This document shows, piece after piece, positions 48,924 to 61,064 of a DNA stretch of 64,000 nt. This DNA comes from Sipunculus nudus (taxonomy: Eukaryota; Annelida; Sipuncula; Golfingiida; Sipunculidae), in assembly GCA_026874595.1 (NCBI GenBank), contig CM049320.1, forward strand, positions 13,209,488 through 13,273,487, written 5' to 3'. The stretch's first letter is position 1. Each line of letters opens with the position of its first letter. Under the pieces are notes generated by a model, which was not told where the DNA came from, did no database searches, and saw only the letters and a program-made list of their open reading frames with translations. The position numbers and the translations under genes are program-made.

Positions 48924-51900
48924 CTGCAATAAAAATAATACTTAATAAATTTATATGAAACAATAGACAGGACTGAAGAGCTGTATATACCACACAAATA
49001 AAAATTAAAATTGGAAAAAAAATAATAAATAATTATAATGTAAAATGCAAAACTACAAAATGCATGCGTATATGCATGAAAAATTGCTCCTATGATTTAG
49101 TGACTGGGGCATTTCCATGTGTCCGTCAGGGAATAAATGCGTATGCGCCATAGGAGCGATTTTCATGCATAGGATCTGCATGAATTCAGGGTAAAATGAT
49201 GCAACTTGAACATGTTTTTGATGGAAGGCTTGCTCGATCCACTGAACATATATATACATCTGGCAGTTCATGCATATATAGGCATATTTGCTGACTTGGA
49301 AACACACCTTTACACTGCATCAGTATATAAATTTGCATTAACTATAAAATATAATTATTTCCACACCTTTAAATTCTCTCAGCATATAATTTCACAGAAA
49401 TGTTGAAATTTTCCTATATAACAGTGTTTATTACAATGCTCTCAGTTATAAAAAAAAGTAAAATATAAAACTAATAAACATGTATCTCCAGTGAAAAGTG
49501 TTTATTACATATGAATGGAAATGGACAAAAAGGCTGACTACCAAACACAAATGCATCAACAAATAGTGATGACTTGAATAAACATATGTAATGTACATAC
49601 AGCTATTGCAATGTCTCTTGACACAATGTACAGGAGGCTCAAATTTGTTCATAATTTTTATGACTTACAATTAAGTGTGTATGGAGAACGTGCTCATAAG
49701 TTGTGTATGTTTGTCCTGGGTGGGGGGCGTAATTTAAGTGCACAGGCATACCTCATCAGGATGTTCATCAGAAAACGGGTGTTAATCTGTTATACATTAC
49801 AGTAGGCTACATGTGGCCTTACCATCGCACACACATAAACACAAAACAACTGTGTGTCCAGCTGTTGCTAGCACCAGTTAACAACTGAATGTTTGATAGC
49901 AGCACATAAATAAGGCTGTTAACTGTAATAATACAGGTATGTGTACCTCTGACAGTTTGCATAAGGTCTGATGTTTAACTGGCTCCTGAATGATTACATA
50001 CAGCCTTGCTGGTACAGACTGTACCAGTCCTCATCCACACAACTTATCACTTCAACTCCTGTGTGTTGTAAGCTATATTAACCTAATGATCTCTTATTAT
50101 AGTTAAGCAGTCAAGTCTGGATTTACAGCCCTATATTACTTTGTCTAAAAGTGTTCATTGTATCATCGCCTGGGGAAGGTTTACTATACCATGAAATCAA
50201 CTGGCTGTGTTTGAATATATATTACACTGATAGCAGACCCTATTTTCACAGCTGTAATATTCTACAAATAAAACCCTAATCTTCTACACATTATAGCCTT
50301 ATTACGCTACATAAAATTCCAATCTGATCCACATAAAATTGCAATCTTTCCCATATAAATTCCCCATCAATGATCATAATACTGCAATCTTTTCTACATA
50401 AAATAAATGGAGTACTAGCTTCTGCATTACAGGTAAGGAAATACTCATGTGGGGTCAACAGCTTGCCAAAGGTAGCTAGGTGACTGAATGATTGTCAACA
50501 AACTCATGAGCTGTCATCTATAAGCACATAAAGAGGATTATAATGAACACTGAAGCTGTCTGGTAGCTTGGTACATATTTTCAGCAACAACAGGGAAAAT
50601 TTTATACAATGGTGTTATTAACACTGAAAGTCAAACTTAACACAATGACAAATATGATACTATTATTCTGTAAAAAATAGAAAGAATTCTTGTTTTCTTG
50701 TTGGGCCAAATGAACTTTAATTTGCTGGAATGTAGAACATTTAAGACAAACAACTTTTCAGCCACTGGCCTTTCAATGCAGGATGTCAAAGTAAAACAGT
50801 ATAGCCAGGCTTGTTAATATTATTTAATTTACATTAACCTGGATTTCTGTATTTATTATACTATAAATATTACAGCTATAACATTTTGATATATTGCAAT
50901 GTTTCTAAATGAACTTTGAATGTTTAGAACAATGGAAACCAGTATAAGGACACTGGGATTTACATCAATCCGATGGCAATACACCTGACTGCTATGATTT
51001 AACATGCTTGGGTGTAGTGTCATATCGACCGTCTGGCATAATGACCAGATTACTGGCGCCAGAGTGTCATATCATCTTAGTCTGAAGAGCGCATTATAAG
51101 GCCTTATGAAGATACAAATATTTCTGACAATGCTTCATGGCCTACAGGTACACTGTCAATCAACGTAAACCAGACCAATCTTTAGCATTTTTGGTGTACT
51201 TTCGAACAATACTAAACATGAGCGAGAAAAATTCAGTTTTATCTCAGCACAATTCGTAAACCCCTAGGCATGTTTGTTGAATTTTTGACTGCATGAACAC
51301 AAGCATGGCTTGCACAGGTTACAAGACGCAGGCAGCTTACAGGCGATACAGGAAATGACCTGTGTCCATGGAGACGGTGTTTCAGTTTGTTATGTGAGCT
51401 CACATTATACTACTGTGTAAATTTATTATTTTTAGCATAATATTGAGATTATGGGCCGTTTACCACGATATGAATGCAACCTGATGCAAGGCCACTGCGA
51501 TACATTCCTTGATATTACTTGTATCATGACTCAAGTAGGCTTACCAGCCTCATTATCAGATTGCCTACTGAGTTGGGTTGTCAGGGCTAGCTGCAGTGGT
51601 AAGTTAAAGAGCCATCAAACAGTGTGATTCACTCGCGACACAAAATAAAACCTAAGTTCTGCAATCGCGACACGTGAAAGGTCCATGTGGACATCATATC
51701 AACCTGTCCTAATCTTATCAAAGGTGAAAACAGAACTTGTAATGTGTCGTCTTAAATGCCTGTTTTGTCCTTCATGGTTTGCTGCTGTTTTCCAATGCAC
51801 AATACTTATCTGATTTGAAAATGACAAAATAGCCGTTCAAAACGGCCAAAGTAATGGTAAATGGCAATAATATAGCCGTAAACCCGGTACCGGTTTTAGC

Positions 51901-53403
51901 ATACAAGTTGAAAAGTCACAGCAAATATGTCAGTTACATGTTTTTCTAGCGAATTTAAATAGAATATTCAATTGGTATGTTTTATTCTCACCTCAAGTCG
52001 AGAATGATCTTTTAAAACGAGAATAACAAGAGAGTGGTCAGAGACTGCAACCTCCACCAGGACCATTAGGGAAAGTTTGTTAGGATTCAACAACCCCATC
52101 CCAAGTCAGCTCCAGGACAAAGCTGCTCCCTATACTCCCTATATAGCTCTGTTATTAGGAAACAGATGTATGAAGCAATGAAAAAAATCCTTTGAATTAT
52201 AAACATCATGGTATATACAATTTCTAAAATATAACAGATTGTTCCTTGGGTGTGAACCTGTTCTTCCACAAAATTTCATCAAAATCTATTCAGAGGCAGA
52301 GGTATTTTATATGTAAATAATTCTAAAAATATGCAAAGTACTCAACATATGCTCATAAGTAATGTTAAATATGAATGCCCTCCTTCACGGAAAAATTTGA
52401 CTGGACTGTAGCATTACTTACCTGAACTGTGAAATGTTCCACCAATCCAGTGACTGAGGTGAAAGATTTACAAGTATCCAACTTTTCTAGTGGTAACAAA
52501 GTCTTGAAAGACTCCACTCCCTAATCCAAAAGACTGTGTTTGAAATATCTTGCAGATCCAAAATAAAGAAAGTATCCTTTCAAAATAAAAATGAATAAAT
52601 TACTGGACACTGCAATGTTGATTTTCACTGCACAACTCTGAATGAAGTCCACAGGTTAAAGATTACACAGGTCTTTAAGTGGCTGCCTGAACTACAAAGC
52701 CACAGTCGCTTAATCCCTTAATCCTGAAGAATACATCAAATGCCTGATGCACAAAACATTAACTATACTGAAAAATATGACTGAATCAGTTTCTTCAATT
52801 GCAAACAATAATGTATCAGGTGTGGTGCCCGACAGCTATAGAACCAGGGTAGTACTATCTCCAGTTGCCTGCTTGTTGTGGCTCTGCATTTAATACTCAG
52901 GTTGATCTATTATATAGGAAGTTGGTCTGCACGTCAGCTTGCTCCAGTTCTGTGGGCAGCCCTTTACCTGTTATCCATGTTGTGGCACAGTCCTCCCACT
53001 CATTGACCCAGTTGAACCCCGACCCTCGTCATAATGTCTCCATCCTCTACGGCCGCATCAAAACATTACATTACTTTGTAAGACCACAACAAATATGGGA
53101 ATATAACCCACTTGACTGGCAGGTGGCACCTGACAGGGCACCTGTCCAAGCCATTGCATCATGTGTTTACTCATTACCATAATTCTCCTGTCTCTCTGAA
53201 GTATGAAAAATACAGCAGAACCTTTCTGAATGGCCACCTGTCTATTTAGGCCATTCTTGAAGGAAACAGATACATGCAAATTGGTTACAACTGACCTATG
53301 TAATGAGACCTGCTGTCTATTATTAAGACCACTTTTGGTGAGTCCCACAGGTCACAGGTCTCATGAAACAGATTTCCCTGTCACACCAGGCAATTGTGGG
53401 AAC
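48924..53403. other. Upstream region of TNK2 exons; no exon recognised
   Basis: The missing exon with the start codon and first half of the SAM-like domain should lie upstream of 48923 on the minus strand. A consensus donor, TTCAG/GTAAGTAATG on the minus strand, occurs at about 52431 and could end a non-coding first exon. Its preceding frames do not resemble ACK. Nothing else is seen. Confidence 0.35.
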
Positions 53404-54360
53404 AAAAGACGGTGGTGGTTAAAAAAGACACAGTGGTGGTAAAAAAGAGGTGGTAATAAAAGTGGCAGTGGTGGTTGTAAACAAGAAATGGTGAACACTG
53501 TAGTGGTAACTTAAAGAGAAGTTGGTAATACAAGTGGCAGTGGTGGTAAACAAGAAATGGTGGTGGTGGTAACAAAAGAAACTGGTGGTAACAAAAAGAG
53601 GTGGTATTACCATGGTAATAAAAGTGGCAGTGGTGGTGGTAAACCAGAAATGGTGGTGGTGGTTGTAACAAAAGACACTGTAGTGGTAACAAAAAAAGGT
53701 CGTAATACAAGTGGTGGTGGTGGTAAACAACAAATGGTGGTGGAAACAAAAGACACAGTGGTGGTAACAAACAATGAAGTTGGTAATACAAGTGGTGGCA
53801 GTGATGGTAAACAAGAAATGGTGTAGGTGGTCACAAAGGAGGGGAAGGTGGTTCAACAATAGCAGTAGTGGTGTTGGTAACAGAAGTGTTGGTGGTATAA
53901 TAGGTAAAAATTACAAGTTACAATCACAACAACAAATTAGGTAACTGTGGTACAAGAGAGCTGGCAATCACAAAATAAGTGATTGTGAACAAAAAGGAGT
54001 AGTTGGTGGTAACAGAAAAGGTAGTGGTGCTTGTCATGGAAACAAATGTCATGGTAAAAACAAAACATGTGGTTATGGTAACAAAAGAGGTGGTAATAGA
54101 AGAGGTAGCAGAATGGGAAACACAAGAGGGGGTGGTAACAAAAGAGGAGGTGGTATCAAAGAGGTTGTGAGGGTAATTTAAGAGATGGTTGAAGTGGAAA
54201 CACAAGAGGAGGTTGAAACAAAAGAGGTGGCAGTGGTAATGATAAAGGTGGCAATAAAAGAAGTAGTGGTGAAAAAATAAAGATATGGAAATAGAAGTGG
54301 TGGAATCAGAAGCTGTGGTGGTAACAAAATTATGAGGTGGCAGTGGATGAAAAGGTGTGG
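53404..54360. repeat. GGT/ACA-rich imperfect tandem tract, ~950 bp
   Basis: Irregular repetition of GTGGTGGTAACAAAAGA and GGTAATAAAAGTGGCAGTG words. The plus strand is strongly purine-rich and the minus strand correspondingly pyrimidine-rich. Open frames of 90-146 codons on the minus strand (His/Thr/Tyr/Phe-rich) are products of the 3-base periodicity, not genes. Confidence 0.9.
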
Positions 54361-55505
54361 TAACAAGCTGAAATCTGCATATGGCTTATTACAGACATTT
54401 CTTTGGCAAAAGGGTGGTCACTACAAGCAGGGACCTGCGTACTGTGTATATGTACTGCATGGTAAACAACTTCTGCTCTATTTTATCAAACTGCTACCTG
54501 GCCTTAGAGTGGTATGTTTTTCAAAATAATACACCTTTCCCATAAATTAAACATGTGATGAGAGGGAGGCAGCCATTGTGTTATATCAATAAATCATGTA
54601 TGGACACATTGTCACAGAACTAAGGTTCATGATGTGTATTATCTCCCTATCCTGGCACAGATAGTGCACTCAGTGACATGTTCTGTAGATCAAAACATAA
54701 ACACCACACACAGGTAGTGGGCGTCTTCCGGTTTGACATGCTTGGTTTAATTCCTATAATAACATTAACTGACTCTGACAGATATCCAGCCGGTGCTGGC
54801 AGGCTTAGTGCTGGTATCAGACCCGTAATGACCATATTGGATCAGATCAATGCAGTAATGAATATATCAGACCACAATGTGAACCCCACCTGTCACATGT
54901 AATAACAGTAACTGTGTGCGTCCTAGTTCTAACCCAGGTCAGGATGTTGTTTACAACAGTCTGTAACTAGTTTCTGTTACCACTTACTGATGACACCATT
55001 TAAACTATACCACACAATGTTACTGACATAATTTTCAAAGGATGACTCAAGCTCTACAGTACCACACTAAACATCTGACAATGGATCTCCTCACCTCAAC
55101 TTAAACAAGAGCTAGAGACCTAAATATCTGGCACACTGATGGTTGGAAAATTATCCAACCATCGTAATTTTTTATTTAATTTGTAAACATCTGAAATGGG
55201 AAAAGCAGGCATCTGTGACGTTAATACCCAAGTGCATTTTTTTCTAAGCTCTTTTTTTTTTTGCTGTGAATAATTTTCTTTGCTAAGTTTGAGTGTTGTT
55301 AAGTACATTGTGCTTTTTACTGGGTAAACACAAGATTTCCAGTAAAGTAATTTCATTTTAATTTTTATTAGCTTTCAATAGCACATACACATGTTAATAT
55401 AATTTGGCACACTGAAATCATTAACCTGTATCTGCCTGTATGCCCTTTTGCCCTGCTAAATGAGTTTGAAGGAAACCATTATTACATAATTCATATTAGC
55501 ACAGG
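54361..55505. other. Gene-free stretch
   Basis: No exon, RNA gene or clear repeat recognised. T-rich run at about 55251-55263. Confidence 0.45.
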
Positions 55506-55932
55506 GGTCGTCCTTAACACCAGAATACCACAAAATACCCCGGATTACCACCTAAATACTGTTTGTCAAAATACCCTATAATTTAAGACCATCACGGCAT
55601 ATATGATACATTTAACCATTTTCAATTGACGGAAGGGCTAAATCCGAATTTTAAATTGTCATCAGTGTTCTGGTAAACACCTTACAGACCATCTTGAGTT
55701 TATATTAACACAAGCTATACAAGCGGGTAAAAGATAGACCCTGTCTGTGAGATGTTTACCGATACTCTGATGACAATTTAAAATTCCAATTTAGCCAATC
55801 CCTCTATTGTAAATGATTAATTATTGGCTTAAATTTTTCATTTAATCCTTAATGGTCCTTGATTTTAGGGTATTTTGACAATGTTAGTGGTAATTAGGAA
55901 GTATTCCAGGTATTCTGGTGTTTAGGACCACC
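55506..55932. mobile_element. Fold-back MITE D, ~430 bp
   Basis: The two halves are inverted copies almost to the centre. The left GGTCGTCCTTAACACCAGAA, TACC matches the right end GGTATTCTGGTGTTTAGGAC, CACC. TGTCAAAATACCCTATAA pairs with TTTTAGGGTATTTTGACA, and the inner GAATTTTAAATTGTCATCAG pairs with CTGATGACAATTTAAAATTC. No target duplication is evident and there is no coding frame. Confidence 0.8.
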
Positions 55933-56549
55933 GGTATACATGTACCAGTAATTTCAACATGCGACCTGTGACATCCTGGTTTCTTTGTTTGTACACAAAA
56001 TTGCAGGCCCCGTAAGTAGTTTCAAGAAATTGGGAGAAACAAACCTATCAAGTTTCTATAGGGGCCCAAGGATACAACATCAAAGTACTGCAGGGACAGT
56101 ATCTGGGCAAGAATCTACAGATCTACAGGGTGAGTTTGGTGGCAAAGGGGTCATGCATCGTCAAAGTTTAGAGCTGAATAATGCTTTTTGGACCATGCCC
56201 TAATCCAAAAATTAAAGTGGGAAACCTTACTTTATTGATTTCAGATATTATAATTTATATCCTGGATAGGGAACAATGCAGAAGCCACAGCCTGCCATTA
56301 GTAAATTAGAGCGAATCTCTCTTTATACTCACTGATGATGGCAAAATAGATACATTGTTAACTAAGGTATGCAGTTATGCTACATGTGTTAATGGCATTA
56401 TTTATTAGTGAATATAAGACTGCTACTTTACAATTTATAGATGTATTTATCATATTGAATGATTATTGAAATGTTTGCCACTTTGGGCTTGGGGCTTTTT
56501 TCATGAATAAACTTCTGTTCTGTTCTGAATATCTGGGGTTCTATTCTTC

Positions 56550-56640
56550 CTTTGCGGCTCTGGTCGGGGATTGAACCTTGGGCCTTCAGCTCCAAAGTTC
56601 AATGCCTTTTCCAGCAGGCCACATCCTTCCCACCTCCTAC
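56550..56640 (-). repeat. tRNA-like SINE head
   Basis: On the minus strand TGGCCTGCTGG (A-box-like) lies about 45 bases before AAGGTTCAATCCCCGACC, a perfect B box. The following sequence to about 56470 may be the SINE body. No target duplication found. Confidence 0.5.
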
Positions 56641-57530
56641 ATAATACTAATATAACAATAAAACCCTGTTTCATGTCTTATTGTCAGAACAATATGTGAA
56701 TCACCCTGGATCCTGTCTGGCTTGGTGTGCGTGTGTTTCGACCGATGGTTTTACCCCTGTCTACCTCCGCAAGTGTTTCCTTATGTCAGCAGTGACCAGG
56801 AAGGACAGAGGTTCACCGCAAATGCATCAATCGTTGACGCAAGTGAAAATAAGGCGTCATTCCTAAACCCTGCAGATTATCACATATTTTACTGATATAG
56901 TATATGCATTTTCATTATAACCTGGAAAGTTCATGTGTTAGTAGTGTTACATAAGCAACACAGCAGACAGATAATCATCTGGATGAATTCAAGCATTACC
57001 TATCATAACAATTTGTTTAAATTTTGGGGTTGGTGAATGTTTTAAGGGGCTCATGTAAAAGAATGCATAGAAAGTGTGGCACAGACACAAAGGGAGTGCA
57101 CAATTTAATGAGCTAAATTTGTCAAATCTAACAAATGGCATTTCAGTACATGTGTTTTATTGTTTTATTTTAATTTTTTTAATTTCTAATAGGTATATGT
57201 GATTTCCTCAGAATATAAAGTAAGGTAGAACATTGCGAAGTGCAAATCTACTTGTACTGAAATAAAATTTATGAAATTTTAAAAATAAAATGAAAATTAG
57301 ATGTTTCCATTATTAAAAACTACTTGAAGTGGTCATACAATATCAGTGTATTCATTAATGAAGACCAAACACCACCCTTCTCCTGATGTGAGAAAGTCCA
57401 GATCTTATTTTTATGTGATATACATCTTACCAAAATGCCAAAAATGTACCATTTTCATTCTTTTTTTCAACCATACTTTTATTTTAAATGCCAATTTGTC
57501 ATGCCCTGTATATATGTCAGTGACATATGT

Positions 57531-59383
57531 CAGAGACGAGATTGAAATCCAGGCGGATTTTAAATTCGCCTAGACGAGATTGCGATTGTGATCTCGCCTA
57601 GGCCAGATTGCGATTGTGATCTTGCCTAGACGGATTTTAAACTCGCCTAGACGAGATCACAATCGCAATCTCGCCTAGGCGAGATTAAAATCCATCATGG
57701 AGCAGGCCAGGATTTTAATCTCGCCTAGGCGAGTTTAAAATCCGTCTGGTATCATCCAGACGAGTTTAAAATCTGCCTGATATCAATTAGGCGAGTTTAA
57801 AATCTGCCTAGGCAAGAATAAAATAGTGATCTGATTTAATTTCCTAATATATTATGCACTGTAATTGACATATGAAAGAATTTTTCAGTCATATTTTCAA
57901 TATTTTAACACTGAATGGTCATATATAGTTCACAGGTTATATATTTATTAATATTTACAGAATATTATAATATTAATGTAATAATTAACATTAATTTTGG
58001 AAATGGAATTATTAAATAGGTATTTGATTATTACTTGCACCTTTGATGTGTTTCATCTGTCTACAGCATCCATATAATACCAATTATTTGCTAAAAATTA
58101 ATTAATCTTTATTTTCTTCCCAGTTTTCTTAACAACCTTGGAGTTGTAAAAATCACTAATAATTTATACCAAAAGAAAAATTTGTAATTGTATTTCATAT
58201 ATGGCAATTAGAGAGTAACAAGAGGTATATTGAAGCACACTTATGAGATATTATGAAGAGCAAATCTCAGGGGAAAAAAGTCATCCACTTGCATACTGAA
58301 TCAATCATTGATAGATAGATAGATAGATAGATTGATAAGTCTAGATAGATATTACTTCATTATTTAAAGAGTATATTACACATTAACATAAACAATCATC
58401 CTATTTGATAATCCTTACAGGACAAACAGAACCAATTAGTTGGTTGATCTAGTTCAAATGTTTCTTTTCACCCAGGTATTCAACAGTCAACAGTCAAAAC
58501 ATGTATGCTTATGGTACAAAATATGTAGGGTTTCAGTATTTATGATGGACTTTGATACACTATTCCTTTTTTTGGTAATAAAACATCATATATATTAATT
58601 AATGTTATGAAATATTATATTCAGTCTCCTTTTGTCTTTTTAAAATACTATATTACTAATATTACTAATACCAGTTTCACTTCAAATTAATAAATATTGA
58701 CAACAAAATTATCATGTGCCATAACAATATCCATGTAAGTTAAGTTTCTTATTACTTAAATGATAAAAAAATAAAAATATAAAATTTAAAAAAATTGTTA
58801 ATTATTACATTAATAATAAAATATTTTGTAAAAATTAATAAATGTATTACTTGTGAACTATACATAACCATATTTATAAAAATATATGATAAAAAAACAT
58901 TTCCAAAATTAATGTTGATTATTACATTAATAATATAATATTCTGTAAATATTAATAAATATATTACTTGTGAACTATACATAACCATTCAGTGTTAAAA
59001 AATTTAATATCTGACTAAAAACATCTTTCATATGTCAATAACAATACATAATATATTAGGAAATTAGATCAGATCACCATTTTAATCTCGCCTAGGCAGA
59101 TTTAAAACTCGCCTAAGTGATATCACTGTGTTATCAGGCACATTTTAAACTCGCCTGGATGATACTAGACGGATTTTAAACTCGCCTAGGCGAGATTAAA
59201 ATCCTGGCTCACTCCATGATGGATTTTAATATCGCCTAGGCCAGATTGCGACTGTGATCTCGTCTAGGCCAGTTTAAAATCCGTCTAGGCAAGATCACAA
59301 TCACAATCTCGCCTAGGCGAGATCACAATCACAATCTAGTCTAGGCGAATTTAAAATCTGGTTGGATTTCAATCTCGTCTCTG
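57531..59383. mobile_element. Fold-back element B with CGCCTAGGCG-word arms
   Basis: 1853 bases beginning CAGAGACGAGATTG and ending CAATCTCGTCTCTG. Flanks are ACATATGT (57523-57530) and ACATATAT (59384-59391), an imperfect 8-bp duplication; that and the CAGAG ends suggest a hAT-type insertion. The arms, about 480 bases each (57531-58010 and 58898-59383), are inverted copies. Outer parts are strings of CGCCTAGGCGAG separated by GATTTTAAACTC or GATTGCGATTGTGATC; inner parts are AT-rich, for example ACACTGAATGGTCATATATA with its inverse near 58980. The centre is non-coding. Confidence 0.85.
58797..58990. repeat. Tandem duplication inside the right arm of element B
   Basis: GTTAATTATTACATTAATAA through TTACTTGTGAACTATACATA (58797-58868) recurs at about 58914-58986. 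The left arm has only one equivalent, so the duplication happened after the arms formed. Confidence 0.8.
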
Positions 59384-59832
59384 ACATATATGATACAACT
59401 TTTGGTTAAGATGTACAATGAACCCTCCCCCGATTACCACCTTGCTGTGATCACCACCCTCCCTTTAACGACCACTTTTTGGTCCAAAACTAAAGTGAAT
59501 CACAATGAAAACCTCCCGCAAACACGACCACTTTGACTGGACCCGCAAGTGGTCGTGTCAGCTTTCACTGTATCTTCACAGTGACATCACCTCCCTGATA
59601 ATTTTTAGCTTGGCAGCTGGTACTTTCGTTTTCCTGTGGATTTGCTTCCAGCAAACATCAAGCTGTTAATTATTAATTTTTTCATCAACAGTTTTGTTCT
59701 GTCAGATGGTATGATGTTCAAACACTCCCTGAGTCACAGCTAACCACATGTGACATCTCCAGAATAAACATCAGGAAACAAAGTGACATTCATGTGAAGT
59801 GTCACATAAACTGTAACTGTATGTTAAAGGGT

Positions 59833-59838
<6 letters not shown>

Positions 59839-59893
<55 letters not shown>
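59839..59893. repeat. (AT)n microsatellite
   Basis: About 55 bases of TA dinucleotide. Confidence 0.95.
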
Positions 59894-59894
<1 letters not shown>

Positions 59895-61064
59895 AGTATG
59901 GTCACTAGAGATACAAACATGGATCTATAAATATATCTATATAAATAACCTGAGCTGCTGATTTTGAAAACTAACAGGTTAAAATTAATTATTCACATAA
60001 CATTAACAATTTTTGTTTTATATAAAAAATAGAAATCCATATCAATTTTTTCTACAGTCTACCACTAGATCTTTTTCTAGATATACAGCAGTACCTGTGG
60101 TGAGGGGACACAAACATGGATTTAAAACTCATATGAATGTCCTTGTCGGCTTGTGTCCTTACACTGTAGGTGTCTGCTCATGCTGGGGTCCTCTAACAGC
60201 AGGTGATGCTGCAGATCCTTAGTATGTTGATAAAGAAATCACCATGATAAGAATGATACTTGATATGTCTTTATTAAGCTGTACATAAGGATTTTAGCTT
60301 TTTATATTTATGGAATAATTGAGAAGCCATAACCTTTGGACAGACAGAGTGTATTGAGATATCAATTTGCCTTAAAGCAGTTCAGCTCTGAAGTTTTACA
60401 ACTTAAATGGAAGTCTTTTTTTTTTACTTTTATCTATGAGTCAAATTAAAAATCAACAGTTGGACTGCATATTGATATTAATATATATGTGCAAAGCACA
60501 CTTGAAGCTTATGAGGTTATGGTGATACCAGTGAACTCAGTTGTTAAGGATCATGTTGAAATTTTATGCTTTTCTTAAACAGATATGATGATCTTAATTG
60601 TACCTAGCTAAGACTGGGTCACCTGTGCTACAGACCTGTAGTCAAACTATCAATTAAAATGAAAGATGCAGGATCATAAAACTACCTAAAAGGTCCTAAA
60701 AGACAGTTGTTAAGTATGACACATATTTAAGATGACACTTCATAATTCAGTTCATATCCCTGTTACATTTCATGAAAAATTACTGTGCAAGATAATAGGG
60801 TTATTTTACATACATGATATGAACATGTCTTACTATGTCAGCTCAAAACAATCATTTGCTTCTGACCATTACCATGAATAAAGGTATAGACAATGACCAT
60901 TCTGATATGAGTGAATGAATAATGTAATCAAATTTTAAATCTGAATTTTAAATCTGAATTTGTTATTACTCATATATTAAAAAGGATACCAGCATTAACT
61001 TAAAGGTTGGCAAAATCCAGTGGCGTTACCAAGGAAGGGGGAGGGGGATGACTTGCAGGTGTTG
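59894..61064. other. Gene-free stretch
   Basis: AT-rich, with no exon or RNA gene recognised. A short direct repeat AATTTTAAATCTG occurs twice near 60930-60955. Confidence 0.45.

Noticed and set aside
49740-49800. Candidate exon ending RFLMNILMR before GTATGC on the minus strand
   Set aside because: Would complete Arg in the right phase, but a stop lies just upstream and similarity to the SAM-like domain is too weak.
52431-52500. Possible TNK2 start exon ending at the TTCAG/GTAAGT donor on the minus strand
   Set aside because: The frame ending there (NLSPQSLDWWNISQF) does not resemble the ACK N-terminus and has a stop and no ATG upstream. At most a non-coding exon or chance donor.
53419-53859. 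Minus-strand frames of 75-146 codons rich in His, Thr and Tyr
   Set aside because: Products of the GGT/ACA repeat; several frames overlap in the same interval, no start or splice context, no domain.
55985-56203. 72-codon plus-strand frame with acceptor- and donor-like edges
   Set aside because: No recognisable domain and no partner exons; GTGAGT near 56130 could be chance. Not enough to call a gene.
59400-59575. Possible transposon end with repeated CACGACCACTT/GACCACTTTTTGG words
   Set aside because: Resembles dispersed repeats but no paired end or target duplication was found; the similar stretch near 53200-53340 is only loosely alike.
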